This document shows positions 18,377 to 28,700 of a stretch of 64,000 nt of DNA, piece by piece. The DNA is from Acidovorax sp. DW039 (lineage in GTDB: Bacteria > Pseudomonadota > Gammaproteobacteria > Burkholderiales > Burkholderiaceae_C). The DNA lies in assembly GCF_037101375.1 (NCBI RefSeq), contig NZ_AP029020.1, forward strand, positions 300,915 to 364,914, given 5' to 3'. A model generated the notes under the pieces. That model saw nothing but the letters and a program-made list of their open reading frames with translations, was not told where the DNA came from and made no database searches. A program made the position numbers and the translations under genes. How positions within the stretch are numbered: the stretch's first letter is position 1; every line of letters begins with the position of its first letter.

Positions 18377-18555
18377 TTACTTCCCAGCCTTGTCCGCCTT
18401 ACGCTTGGCAGCCTTGAGATCCACCACGGCCTTGAACTTGGTACCTGCGACAAACTTAGGTACCCTGCTCGCAGGGAGCTTCAGCGCAGCGCCGGTCGAT
18501 GGGTTCTTGTCCATACGCGCTGCACGCTTGGCCAACATGAAAGTACAGAAGCCCG
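18377..18555 (-). pseudogene. HU-family DNA-binding protein, C-terminal remnant
   Basis: This strand encodes GFCTFMLAKRAARMDKNPST then VPKFVAGTKFKAVVDLKAAK, almost the same as the second half of the intact HU gene at 41,960 (GFGTFKSAKRAARTGKNPST). The N-terminal half is gone and the break falls where an IS scrap begins. The copy has diverged at several positions, including the normally conserved GFGTF turn. It cannot dimerise normally, so it is dead or acts only as a scar. Confidence 0.75.
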
Positions 18556-18610
18556 CCAATTCATCCACCTGGCTTTCTTGGCTCAACTACTCTAAATATT
18601 TTGAACAGGT
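18556..18610 (+). mobile_element. scrap of an IS5-family element right end
   Basis: The + strand reads QFIHLAFLAQLL, stop, then ATTTTGAACAGG. This is the usual last block of transposases such as the remnant ending near 9,230, whose terminal bases (AGATTTTGAACAGG) are shared. The scrap directly truncates the HU remnant. Confidence 0.6.
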
Positions 18611-18612
18611 GC

Positions 18613-19165
18613 TTAGCAAAATTGCGCATCCTGTCCACTCGTAGTCTCACCTGGTCAAGAAGCACGGCTCAAAGCAGCTGCGCGAAGTCGGTGCGACCCT
18701 TGCTATTCCGCTCCTCAGCATGCGATGCGCAAGGCCACGCGAACGATTGATAAGGTCCGATTGGACCAACATGTTTCGAGATTTTGCTTGGGCCGCGATA
18801 TCTACAACGAACCGAGCTTTGAAGCCATGTTCAGCGCCCCCTATCCACTCTCTGTTAGGAATTTTCTCTGCCCCCAGAAAAGTGCAGGTCATGTAATCCA
18901 AATTGCACTAGAACTTCGCTGTTTTGACGGCGCCAAGGACTAGGGAGTGCTGAACAAAGTTTTAAAAAACTGAACATAGTTTCAAAGCTCGGTTCGTCGC
19001 AGATCTAGCGGCCCAAAACAAAGTCTCAAAATATGTTGAACTGATTGGACTTTATCAATCGTTCGCGTGGCCTGGCGTACCTGATAGGCGAGGAACGGAA
19101 TAGCAAGGGGCAGCGCCGACTTTGCAAACTGCTGAAGAGTGGACAAGATGCGCAATTTCGCTAAG
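18613..19165. repeat. diverged inverted duplication, arms ~200 bp, spacer ~135 bp
   Basis: The arm 18613-18834 and the reverse complement of 18970-19165 are homologous. Shared blocks are CTTAGC(A/G)AAATTGCGCAT, CCTTGCTATTCCG, AGGCCACGCGAACGATTGAT and CGAACCGAGCTTTGAA. The left arm has about 30 extra bases near 18,643. On the inner-reading strand both arms encode a similar peptide (D-L/F-INRSRGLA), so each arm is probably a decayed copy of the same gene or transposase end. Family unknown. Confidence 0.65.
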
Positions 19166-19651
19166 AGAGGCGTGACCGTGGTGCTGAGCGCAGGTCTGAC
19201 TCCAACATGATCGTAAAAATAAACTCTGTAACCTAAAAATAAAACCTGTAATGGTGATGTGCGCCTTTAGCCATGGTTTCCTCGCGCCTCAGTTGAGGCG
19301 CTTTTTGTTTTCAGAACGCGAAGGCATGAAGGTGGTTGGATAGCTGCTTCAGGCTGGGAGCGGGTCGTCAGTCATTCCTGGCCAATGACCGCTCATTCCC
19401 CGACCGGGCATCTGGCTGGTTAGCGCAGTGCCTCAACCAGGCGGCGGGAGCGAAACCAGGGGCTCAGTAGTGGTTGAATTACGGATGCTCCACGGTCCGA
19501 GATGATCGGAGCCGAGGCATATGACAACAGCGGGTGCTGTCGAGTTGGTGCGCCTACGTCCGGAAACCATTCATCCACCCGATGCCATACATGGGCACCA
19601 GTTGCGGGGAGCGGGCCTGCATGGATATATCGCGCCTTCGGTTTGTCTTGG

Positions 19652-20599
19652 CTATGCCCGCGCTGGTATTCCCTGCCGATTACGTTTGTCCACTGCCACG
19701 CGGAAAGCTTCAAGGTTTTCGATGTCTGCCAAGAGTTCTTCTGGATCCGGAATTGGAAGCCGTCCAACCGGGCTGGCCGCATCGTGCTCAAACTTCGAGC
19801 TCTTCGACATACCAGCTTCTATCTGCTTGTAGTCATCGTCAGTCACTACAACGGCTTTGAGCTTTTGTGTGGACACGCCTTCGCCAAAACGCTGGACAAC
19901 GCCATTGAACAAGACCTCTTCGACGCAACGCTCCCAGGCTAGGCGCAGTCGCCCGTAAGCCGCAGTCGTTAGCATTCGATGGCGGTCATCATCTCCGTCT
20001 TTCTTGGCTCGCTGGGCATCTACCTGCATTTGCCGTAATTGACCCACACGCGCCTTGGTTCCTTCGACATCGAACGGGAGACTTTGGGAGTGAACGCCAA
20101 AGCCGTTGGCAGTCCTTCGGATGTAGTTCTTGGCCAGCGATGCGCCAACGGCCTCAGCCTTCTGCTCCAAGATTGCGAGGAAGTAGATGTCGTGGGTGAA
20201 GATGATCACCTGCCTGACTTTTGATTCATGCGCGAGGCGCTCTGCCACCTCCCACCGGCGTCGATGGTCAAGGGAGGAGACGGGGTCGTCAAAGACGATG
20301 CCACCTTTGCCCTTTCCGAGTTTGATCTCCGCCAAGAAGGATGCGATGGCGATCGCACGTTGTTCACCTTCGCTTAGGACTGCGGATGGCGCGCCACCTC
20401 CGGGAAGCTGCAGCGTCAGCTTGAATTGAGTTTTGCCCCCTGGGGACTCGGGCTTCATGCCGATATACAGCTCATGGACTTTGAGGCAGCGAAGCTCAGC
20501 ATTGAGCGCATCAGCGAGTTCTTGGCTGGCCATCGTCCGTGAAAGCTCTGTGGATTTGCGAGATATCGCGCGTGTATCCATTGCATTGATGCACGCCTG
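19652..20599 (-). pseudogene. AAA_13-type ATPase, C-terminal fragment
   Basis: About 315 residues of an SMC/RloC-like ATPase remain. They hold the ABC signature LSEGEQRAIAIASFLAE, Walker B with D-loop (GIVFDDPVSSLDHRRRWEVAERL), the switch FTHD and a C-terminal FEHDAA motif. The Walker A half is absent because an IS21-type element has replaced it, and the frame is fused to istA. Relatives occur in defence islands (RloC/PrrC-like and restriction-linked ATPases), so this is a likely defence-gene relic. Without Walker A it cannot hydrolyse ATP normally. Confidence 0.8.
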
Positions 20600-22060
20600 C
20601 AGCTTGAGGGCCTGGGGCGAGGTGACCGGTGCTGGGGCGGGCTTACCGTCCAGCAGGCGGTGGAGCACGTTCAGGATGTGGGTCTTGCTGGCAGCCCCTG
20701 ACTCCAGTGCCAACTCCACTGCAGCGAGCACAGCTTGTTCATCGTGGTGCAGCACCAGAGCCAGAACCTCCACCATCTCTCGGTCGCCGCCTGGCTGCTT
20801 CAAGAGGGCGGCCTGCAGGCGCTTGAAGGCTGCTGGCAGTTCCAGGAATGGAACACCATTGCGCAAGGCCCCGGGCTTGCGCTGCAGCACTGCTAGGTAG
20901 TGGCGCCAGTCGTACACGGTCTGTCCCGCACCATGGTGGTTACGCTCGATCAGGCGCTGATGCTCGCACACGATCTGGCCTTCGGCGGCGACCACCAGGC
21001 GATCGGCGTAGACCCGCAGGCTCACCGGCCGATTGGCATACGGCGCCGGCACGCTGTAGCGATTGCGCTCGAAGTGGACCAAGCAGGTGGGTGAGACGCG
21101 CTTGGTGTGCTCCACAAAGCCATCGAAGGACCGGGGCATCGGCATCAAGGTTGCCTTCTCTTGAGCCCAGACATCCGCGACGGTGCCCGGCAGCTTGCCG
21201 TGCTCGATCTCGTGCCACAGCGCCACGCAGCGCTCTTCAAGCCAGGCATTGAGATCGGGCAGGCTTGGGAATGGAGGCACTACTTGCCACAGGCGATGGC
21301 GGGCATCGCGCACGTTCTTCTCCACCTGGCCCTTCTCCCAGCCCGAGGCCGGGTTGCAGAACTCGGCCTCGAACAGGAAGTGGCTGACCATGGCCGCAAA
21401 GCGCGCATTGACGTCGCGCTCCTTGCCACGGCGCACCCGGTCTACAGCGGTGCGCATGTTGTCGTAGATGCCACGGCGGGGAACGCCACCCAGGACTACG
21501 AATGCATGGTTGTGGGCATCGAACAGCATCTCGTGCGTCTGCAGGGGGTAGGCGCGCAGGTAGAACGCTCGGCTGTGGCTGAGCTTGAAGTGGGCTACCT
21601 GCAGCTTGGTGCGCACTCCGGCGAGAACAGCCCAGTCCTCGCTCCAATCGAATTGGAACGCCTCGCCGGGGCCGAAGGCCAAAGGCACAAAGGTGTCGCA
21701 GCCGGTGGTCGGCTGGGCCACCAGGCGTTGTTCTTGCCAGAGGCGGACAAAGGCCGCGACCCGTTTGTAGGAGCCGGTATAGCCCAGCGCCTGCAGATCG
21801 GCGTATATCTGCTTGACGGTACGCCGCTGCTTGCGGGATCGGCCAGCTTCCGTCTTGAGCCAGCCCGAGAGCTTCAAGGCAAAGGGATCGAGCTTGGAAG
21901 GGCTGACCCGCTTGGCATAGTGCGGCTCGGCCTCGCCTGCGCGCAGGTACTTGCGAATGGTGTTGCGCGAGAGGCCCGTGCGGCGGGCGATCTCCCTGAT
22001 GGACAGCTGCTCTCGCAGGGCCCAGCGCCTGATGACACTCAGTGTTGCCACGTCTATCAC
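20600..22060 (-). pseudogene. istA: IS21-family transposase IstA, 3' truncated
   Basis: Nearly complete IstA (~487 residues): N-terminal HTH (LSIREIARRTGLSRNTIRKYL), a rve-type integrase core (FQFDWSEDWAVL with catalytic Asp; GGVPRRGIYDNMRTAV with the second Asp; EFCNPASGWEKGQVEKNV with Glu) and Mu-like C-terminal domain. GTG 22060 has AGGAG upstream. The last ~20 residues are replaced by the ATPase fragment in the same frame, and the helper istB is missing. Transposition would therefore fail; the ~802-residue fused frame is an accident of deletion. Confidence 0.88.
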
Positions 22061-22168
22061 TCCTGGTCTCCTGCTGCTCAACAAAGCAGCAGGTTAGGGT
22101 TAGTACGTGGGTCAGATTTAGATGGAAATCCTGGGGACTAGTGGGTCACTTCTGCGTGGAAATCAACA
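20600..22168 (-). mobile_element. IS21-family element, one end retained
   Basis: The outer end is at about 22168 and, read inward on the minus strand, begins TGTTGATTTCCACGCAGAAG. A second related copy (GATTTCCATCTAAATCTGAC) follows about 30 bases inside, as IS21 ends have multiple transposase sites. The istB side has been lost. A matching end lies at 37575. Confidence 0.75.
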
Positions 22169-22396
22169 GCATTACCCCTCCTTGGACTTGCCTACGCCGA
22201 ACTCAACCACAGGTTCGTTGCTGGCGACATTGCTACCGGAACTTTGAACAGAACAGCTTGAGCGGTCGGCCCGCTGGGCCCACGTATGGTAGCTGCACCT
22301 CCGTATGCAATTTGCGCCGCACATGAGTCGTCAGCGGCAGTTCGTCCGTTCATGCAGTAGCCATTCCCGTGGCTTGACGGATACGGCCTTTCGGCG

Positions 22397-22633
22397 TTGT
22401 TGTATGGAGAGGTACGCATAGATCGAGGCGTACCACAACAGTCAAATTTTCACGACTATCCAGTGCTTCGAATGTCGGAAATGCCTAACATTCCCGTACG
22501 CATCATGGAGAGTTCAGCGCCTCCTGGAGGGGTGGGTGAGCCAGCCTTGCCTCCGCTACTCCCTGCCGTCGCCAATGCCGTTGCTCGTCTGACAGGCAAG
22601 CGGGTGACGCGACTCCCGCTATCTCTGGAATAG
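22397..22633 (+). pseudogene. molybdopterin-binding oxidoreductase (IorB/XDH large subunit), C-terminal tail
   Basis: The ~78 residues begin LYGEVRIDRGVPQQSNFHDY and continue LRMSEMPNIPVRI, GGVGEPALPPLLPAVANAV, LTGKR. This is the standard end of isoquinoline 1-oxidoreductase beta/aldehyde-oxidase type subunits; GVGEP includes the active-site Glu. The rest of the ~700-residue enzyme is missing. The nearby xdhC fragment, a maturation factor for these enzymes, shows a molybdo-hydroxylase cluster once stood here. Confidence 0.8.
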
Positions 22634-22945
22634 CCAATTGGCTGAGCTCTTGATGCAGAGACGTACGTGATCGTTTCCTCTGGGCGGGAAAATCCTAGAC
22701 ATTGCGCAAGGTGCAAACCCTCTTGCTAGGTGACCGCCTCTGATGTGGGCGCCCGCGGCAGCGCTAATCCAAAAGGATAGCTGATCTCAGGCAAAGCTCG
22801 ATGCCTGCAACAGGCGGCGTCTACTGCTGACCTGCATGCTGCAGTCGAATGCCAACTGCAGTGTGCGTTTGTACAGCGAGATCGTGAGCAATCCTCAGCG
22901 CAGTTGTTCGTCAATCGCAAATTGAACTTTTGAACAAGAGAGAAT
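22634..22945. other. gap between molybdoenzyme tail and xdhC, nothing certain
   Basis: On the minus strand a short frame near 22,790-22,850 starts like an exported-protein leader (SSRRRLLQASSFA) but stops at once. I see no intact gene here. Confidence 0.35.
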
Positions 22946-23588
22946 GTGGAAAACTTGGATGTGATGGTGTTGCGCACGCTGCAGGTCTGGCGGGCTGCGG
23001 GTCGCCGTGCACTGCTGGCCACGGTGGTGCGCACTTGGGGTTCTTCGCCGCGACCGGTGGGGTCCATCATAGCGCTGTGCGAGGACGGTGCGGGAGTGGG
23101 CTCGGTGTCCGGCGGCTGCATCGAGGACGACCTGATTGACCGGCACACTCGCGCCTATGCGCGCGTGGCGGGTGCGTCGGCCCGTGATGCCGCGAGCCGG
23201 CGCATTCCCAGCGGGCCGCCCACCTTCGTCAAATACGGCATCACTGCAGACGAGGCCCACCGCTTTGGCCTGCCCTGCGGCGGCACGCTCGAGTTGCTGC
23301 TGGAGTACGACCCCGCCCCTAGCGCGCTGACGGATCTGATCCGCGCCCTGGAGGCCGGCCGCCTCATGCAGCGCACGGTGTGCCTGTCCGACGGCGCCGT
23401 GACGCTGCTCGCTGCGGCAGCGCCCGCCGAACTGGTGGTGGACGATGTGCAGCTCACCAACACCTTTGGGCCGGAATACCGCATGCTGCTGATTGGCGCG
23501 GGCCAGCTGACGGAGTACCTGGCCACCATGGCGCTCTTCAACGGCTTTGCCATCATTGTGTGCGACCCGCGCGAGGAATACCGCGGCA
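22946..23588 (+). pseudogene. XdhC-family molybdenum-cofactor insertion protein, 3' truncated
   Basis: About 213 residues of an XdhC/CoxI protein. The N-terminal domain reads WRAAGRRALLATVVRTWGSSPRPVGS and GSVSGGCIEDDL, where the Cys is a family hallmark. The Rossmann-type C-domain begins [21 protein letters not shown] and reaches VCDPREEY, where the match ends. The frame then runs into DNA of the ETF-QO gene in the wrong frame and stops at 23638. GTG 22946 with AAGAGAGA upstream is preferred. Such proteins load sulfurated MoCo into xanthine-dehydrogenase-like enzymes. Confidence 0.85.
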
Positions 23589-23948
23589 GAGTGCAAGCCC
23601 ATCGACTACCTCAAGCCCGATGGCAAGCTGACGTTTGACCGCCTCTCCAGCGTGTTCATCAGCAACACCCACCACGAAGAGAACCAGCCCGCGCACCTGA
23701 CGCTGAAAGACGCGAGCGTGCCGGTCAACATCAATCTGGCCAAGTACGCTGGCCCTGAGGCACGCTACTGCCCCGCAGGCGTGTACGAATTTGTGCCCGA
23801 CACCGCTCAGGGTGGCAATGCCCAGCGCCTGCAGATCAACGCGCAAAACTGCGTGCACTGCAAGACCTGCGACATCAAGGACCCCACGCAAAACATCGTG
23901 TGGGTGACGCCCGAAGGGGGAAGTGGCCCGAACTACGCAGGCATGTAA
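23589..23948 (+). pseudogene. electron-transfer flavoprotein:ubiquinone oxidoreductase, C-terminal fragment
   Basis: The last ~118 residues of ETF-QO are present: [39 protein letters not shown], then [20 protein letters not shown] ending GPNYAGM. The four cysteines (one in RYCPAG, three in CVHCKTC) bind the 4Fe-4S cluster. The FAD and quinone domains, about 440 residues, are lost at the join to xdhC. Not functional. Confidence 0.9.
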
Positions 23949-23994
23949 GCTACGAAATCGATAGCATGCACACTGACTGTAGTAGCACAGGCCA

Positions 23995-25656
23995 TCACGC
24001 AGCGGTGCGCGTAAGTTGAAATTTACCCATCGCGTGCGCGAGCCGGTTGGCCTGGTCCTTGAGGCTCTGGGCCGCTGCAGCTCCCTCTTCCACTAGCGCT
24101 GCGTTTTGCTGTGTCATGTGGTCCAGCTGGTCCACCGCGTGGCTCACCTGGCCGATCTGCGTGCTCTGCTCACTGCTGGCGGCGTTGATCTCGGACATAA
24201 GCATGGTCACGCGCTCCACACTCTGCACGATGTCGCCCATTGTGGCACCCGCAGTCACCACCAACCTAGCCCCATCGCTCACCTTGGTCACACTGTCGGA
24301 AATCAATGCCTTGATCTCGCGCGCTGCGTTGGCGCTGCGCCCGGCCAAGCTGCGCACCTCGCTGGCCACCACCGCAAAGCCGCGCCCCTGCTCACCAGCA
24401 CGTGCTGACTCCACAGCCGCATTGAGCGCAAGGATATTGGTTTGGAACGCAATGCCGTCAATAATGCCCACAATGTCGGCTATTTTCTTGCTACTGGCAT
24501 TGATCTCCTCCATGGTCTTGACCACTTGGTTGACCACTTCGCCCCCCCTGCCGGCCACCTCTGTGGCGTTGAGCGCCAGCGCGTTAGCCTGGCGCGTACT
24601 GTCGGCATTGGTTGCGACCATCTGCGCCAGCTGCGCAATACTGGCCGCCGTTTGCTGCAGGTTGCTGGCCGCATGTTCGGTACGCACGCTCAGGTCGGTG
24701 TTACCCGCAGCCACTTCGGAGCTGGCGACATGGATGGATTCACCCGAGTCCCGCACCTCAGTCACCACGTAGTGCAGCGACTCGACCATCTTGTCCAGCG
24801 CAGTAAGTAACTGGCCGATCTCGTCGGTGCGCTGGGTTTGCATACGCACCGTGAGGTCGCCCTGCGCCACCACGGCAGCCGCCTGGGAAGCTTGGCGCAA
24901 CGGCAACACGATGGAGCGCCGCAGCAGCAAACCAAACAGCGCCGAAAGCGCCACCACGACCACAACGGCAATTGCGCTGATCCACTGCGCTCGCCAAGCG
25001 TCAGCAATCATACTGTCGCTCGCCTTCAACGATGCCCGCTCCGAAGCGCCCAGCAACTGGTCTATGGCCTTAAGGTACTGGACCAAGGCAGCCGAATGCT
25101 CCTGCAGCTCTTTTTGACTGATGATCTTGGACTCGAGGGCATTCTGTACCAATGCATCGCGCAGCACCGCATAACGCTGCCGTTGCACCTGGACCTCGGC
25201 CCACAGGGGTTTAGTGCTTTCAGCGGTCGAAGCTTGGGTCAAGGCAGCCTCGATGCGCTGGCGCAGGGCATCCTCAGCCGCCAACTGGGTACGCATTTCG
25301 GCTACCAGGGGGAACACATCGGACGAGAGCGTAGCGCGCAAGGCAATCTGGCCGATATGAACAGACTGGGTTTTCCAGTCACGCACCGAGCGCTCGATGG
25401 GCAACTGTTCCACCGTTAAGATTGCCGCCTGGCGGCCAGTGCCCACGCCCGTCATCCAAGTGATCGCCCCCAGCAGCGCCACAGCCAAGCCCAGGACCCC
25501 AAAGCTGGCCGCGAGCTTCTGGCCGACGCTAAAGCTGCGCCGAGCCTGCGCACGCGCCATGGGACGCCGGGCTTCGAAAGCCATCGGAGTATCCACAGGC
25601 ATTCCAGACAATGCGGTGCGATAGGTTGCACCAGATGACGTGGGTAAATAGTCCAT
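23995..25656 (-). CDS. methyl-accepting chemotaxis protein
   Basis: A 553-residue chemoreceptor starting MDYLPTSSG, chosen because AAGAGA precedes ATG 25656; a longer frame extends to 25737. Membrane helices lie at about 48-68 and 232-254, enclosing a ~160-residue four-helix-bundle sensor. HAMP and a cytoplasmic coiled coil with the [20 protein letters not shown] tip follow. The protein ends FQLTRTAA, without a CheR-binding pentapeptide. It starts 77 bases after the hydantoinase gene on the same strand and might be co-expressed with it, which would fit sensing of the transported substrate. Confidence 0.95.
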   Translation of the reverse strand: MDYLPTSSGATYRTALSGMPVDTPMAFEARRPMARAQARRSFSVGQKLAASFGVLGLAVALLGAITWMTGVGTGRQAAILTVEQLPIERSVRDWKTQSVHIGQIALRATLSSDVFPLVAEMRTQLAAEDALRQRIEAALTQASTAESTKPLWAEVQVQRQRYAVLRDALVQNALESKIISQKELQEHSAALVQYLKAIDQLLGASERASLKASDSMIADAWRAQWISAIAVVVVVALSALFGLLLRRSIVLPLRQASQAAAVVAQGDLTVRMQTQRTDEIGQLLTALDKMVESLHYVVTEVRDSGESIHVASSEVAAGNTDLSVRTEHAASNLQQTAASIAQLAQMVATNADSTRQANALALNATEVAGRGGEVVNQVVKTMEEINASSKKIADIVGIIDGIAFQTNILALNAAVESARAGEQGRGFAVVASEVRSLAGRSANAAREIKALISDSVTKVSDGARLVVTAGATMGDIVQSVERVTMLMSEINAASSEQSTQIGQVSHAVDQLDHMTQQNAALVEEGAAAAQSLKDQANRLAHAMGKFQLTRTAA

Positions 25657-25733
25657 GAGCGTTCTCTTGGTTAAGCCATACACGGCAGGTCTGAGCGATG
25701 GGCCGAGCGTAGTGCTGCGCTCGCCCCCCGTGT

Positions 25734-28700
25734 TCAATGCGAAATAGACTCTCCAAACCCGCCACCGCCGGGTGTAGATATCTCAAACACATCGCCAGGC
25801 TCCATCAGTGCGGAGCCGATGTGGCCCAGCTCCTCAACTTGGCCGGTGGCACGCAGCACGCGGTTGGCACCAGGCCTGCCAGGCTGGCCGCCCGCCATGC
25901 CAAAGGCAGGGTTCAGGCGCCCGTTCGAGAGGATGCTGGCCGTCATCGCCTCCAGGAACCGCACGCGCCGCACGCCCCCATCCCCACCAACCCAGCGGCC
26001 TGCACCGCCCGAGCCGCGCAGAATCTCGTAGCTGTCGAGCACCACCGGGAAGCGGAACTCCAGCACCTCGGGGTCAGTGAGGCGCGAGTTGGTCATGTGG
26101 GTCTGGACCACGCTGGTGCCGTCAAAACCGCGCACCGCCCGGCCTGTGGCGTCCAGCACCGCACCCGCACCGCTGCCACCGGCAATGGTTTCGTAGTACT
26201 GGTACTGCGCATTGCCGAAGGTGAAGTTGTTCATGGTGGGCTGGCTGCCCGCCATCACACCAAGGGCGCCAAACAGCGCGTTGGTGATGCAGGTGGAGGT
26301 CTCCACATTGCCCGCCACCACCGAGGCCGGCGGGTTGGGGTTGAGCATGGAGCCTTGCGGGATGATCACCTGCAGGGGCTTGAGGCAACCGGCGTTGAGC
26401 GGGATGTCGTCGTCCACCAGCGTGCGGAACACATACAGCACGGCCGCCATGCACACGGCACGCGGGGCGTTGAAGTTGTTCATCTGCTGCGGGCTGGTGC
26501 CTGCAAAGTCGATGACCGCGCTGCGCTCGGCCACATTGACCTTGACCGACACGCTGATCTGCGCGCCGTTGTCCAGCGGCAGGGTGAAGCTGCCGTCCTT
26601 GAGCTGCGTGATCACACGGCGCACCGACTCTTCGGCGTTGTCCTGCACATGGCGCATGTAGGCCTGCACGACATCCAGGCCAAACTGGTCCACCATCTTC
26701 GACAGCTCCTGCACGCCTTTTTCGTTCGCCGCGATCTGTGCGCGCAGGTCGGCCAGGTTCTGTTGCGGGTTGCGGCTGGGGTATGGCGTGGTGCCGCCGC
26801 CCGTGGCCAGCAGGGTGCGCACTTCCTCTTCCAGAAAGATGCCCCGGTCCACCAGCTTCACGTTGTTGATCTGCACGCCCTCCTCGTCGATGCGCGTGGA
26901 GAACGGGGGCATGGAGCCCGGTGTGGTGCCGCCAATGTCCGCGTGGTGGCCCCGGCTGCCCACATAAAACGTGGGCTCGTTGCCCTCGGCCACGTACACC
27001 GGGGTGATCACCGTCACATCCGGCAGGTGGGTGCCCCCGTGGTACGGGTCGTTGAGCATGTACACGTCGCCCGGGTGCATCTTGCCCGCGTTCTCGCGGA
27101 TCACGGTCTTGATGCTCTCGCCCATGGACCCCAGGTGCACGGGCATGTGGGGCGCGTTGGCGATCAGGTTGCCGGCCGCGTCGAATAACGCGCAGCTGAA
27201 GTCCAGACGCTCCTTGATGTTCACCGAGTAGGCCGTGTTCTGCAATTGCAGCCCCATCTGCTCGGCAATGTTCATGAACAGGTTGTTGAACACCTCCAGC
27301 AGCACCGGGTCCACGGTGGTGCCTGCGGCGTACTGCACCTTGCGGGCGGTCACGCGGTCTAGCACCAGGTGGTCCAGGTCGGTCAGGCGCGCAGACCAGC
27401 CGGGCTCCACCACGGTGGTGGTGTTCTTCTCGGCAATGATGGCCGGGCCGGGGATCACGTCGCCGGGGTGCAGGTCCTCGCGCACCACCAGGGCCGCGTC
27501 GTGCCAGGCGCCGCCCGAGTACATCTGGACCACCTCGCGCTGCGGGTGCTTGCGGTGCGGGTGCACGGGCAGGCGCGGCTCGGCAGGGGCGTCACCGGCA
27601 ATCATGGCTTCGACCGACACGGCCTCCACCACCAGGCCCTTGCCGGCCATGAGGAAGGCAAAGCGCTGGCGGTAGGCGGCCTCAAAGGCTGCCTGGATGC
27701 TGGCCATGTCGCCAAACGGCACGACCAGGGCCGAATCCGTGCCCTCATAGCGCACATGCACGTTATGGCGCACCTGCACGGGGTTGGTGCTGACCTGCTG
27801 GCGCTCCAGCTCGGCCTGCGCGGCAGCGCCCAGCGTATCCAGGCGCTCGGCGATCAAGGGCAGAGATTCAGCCGCCAGCGGCATCTCCACCGCCTGCTCG
27901 CGGATCACGGTCTGGTCGGCCAGGCCCATGCCATAGGCGCTGAGCACACCTGCCAGCGGGTGCACGAACACGCGCGACATGCCCAGGGCATCGGCCACCA
28001 GGCAAGCATGCTGGCCGCCTGCACCACCAAAGCACTGCAGGGTGTAGCGCGTCACGTCATAGCCGCGCGCCACGCTGATCTTCTTGATGGCGTTGGCCAT
28101 CTGCTGCACGGCAATCTGGATGAAGCCTTCGGCCACTTCTTCGGGCTTGCGCTGGGTCTGCGTCGCAATCTCTTCAAAGCGGACGCGCACCGCGTCGGCG
28201 TCCAGCGTTTCGTTGGCTGCGGGGCCGAACACGCTGGGGAAATAACGGGGCTGCACCTTGCCCACCATCACGTTCGCATCGGTCACGGCCAGCGGGCCGC
28301 CCCGGCGGTAGCTCACAGGGCCTGGGTTGGCACCAGCGCTCTCGGGACCCACGCGAAAACGGGCACCGTCATACGCCAGCACCGAGCCACCGCCCGCCGC
28401 CACCGTGTGGATACTCATCATGGGAGCGCGCATGCGCACCCCCGCCACGTGGGTCTCGAACTCGCGCTCGAAGGCCCCGGCGTAGTGGCTCACATCGGTG
28501 GAGGTGCCGCCCATGTCGAAGCCAATAACTTTTTCGTGCCCGGCCAGGCCCGCTGTGCGCGCCATGCCGACGATGCCGCCTGCAGGGCCGGACAGGATCG
28601 CGTCCTTGCCCTGGAACGTGCCCGCATCGGTGAGGCCCCCTGAGGACTGCATGAAGAACAGCTTGACGCCCGGCATCTCGTCGGCCACCTGCTCCACGTA

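Noticed and set aside
19652..22084. Single 810-residue transposase-ATPase fusion protein
   Set aside because: The two halves belong to unrelated families, each lacks an essential part (istA its end and istB; the ATPase its Walker A), and IS scars surround it, so it is a deletion junction rather than a designed fusion.
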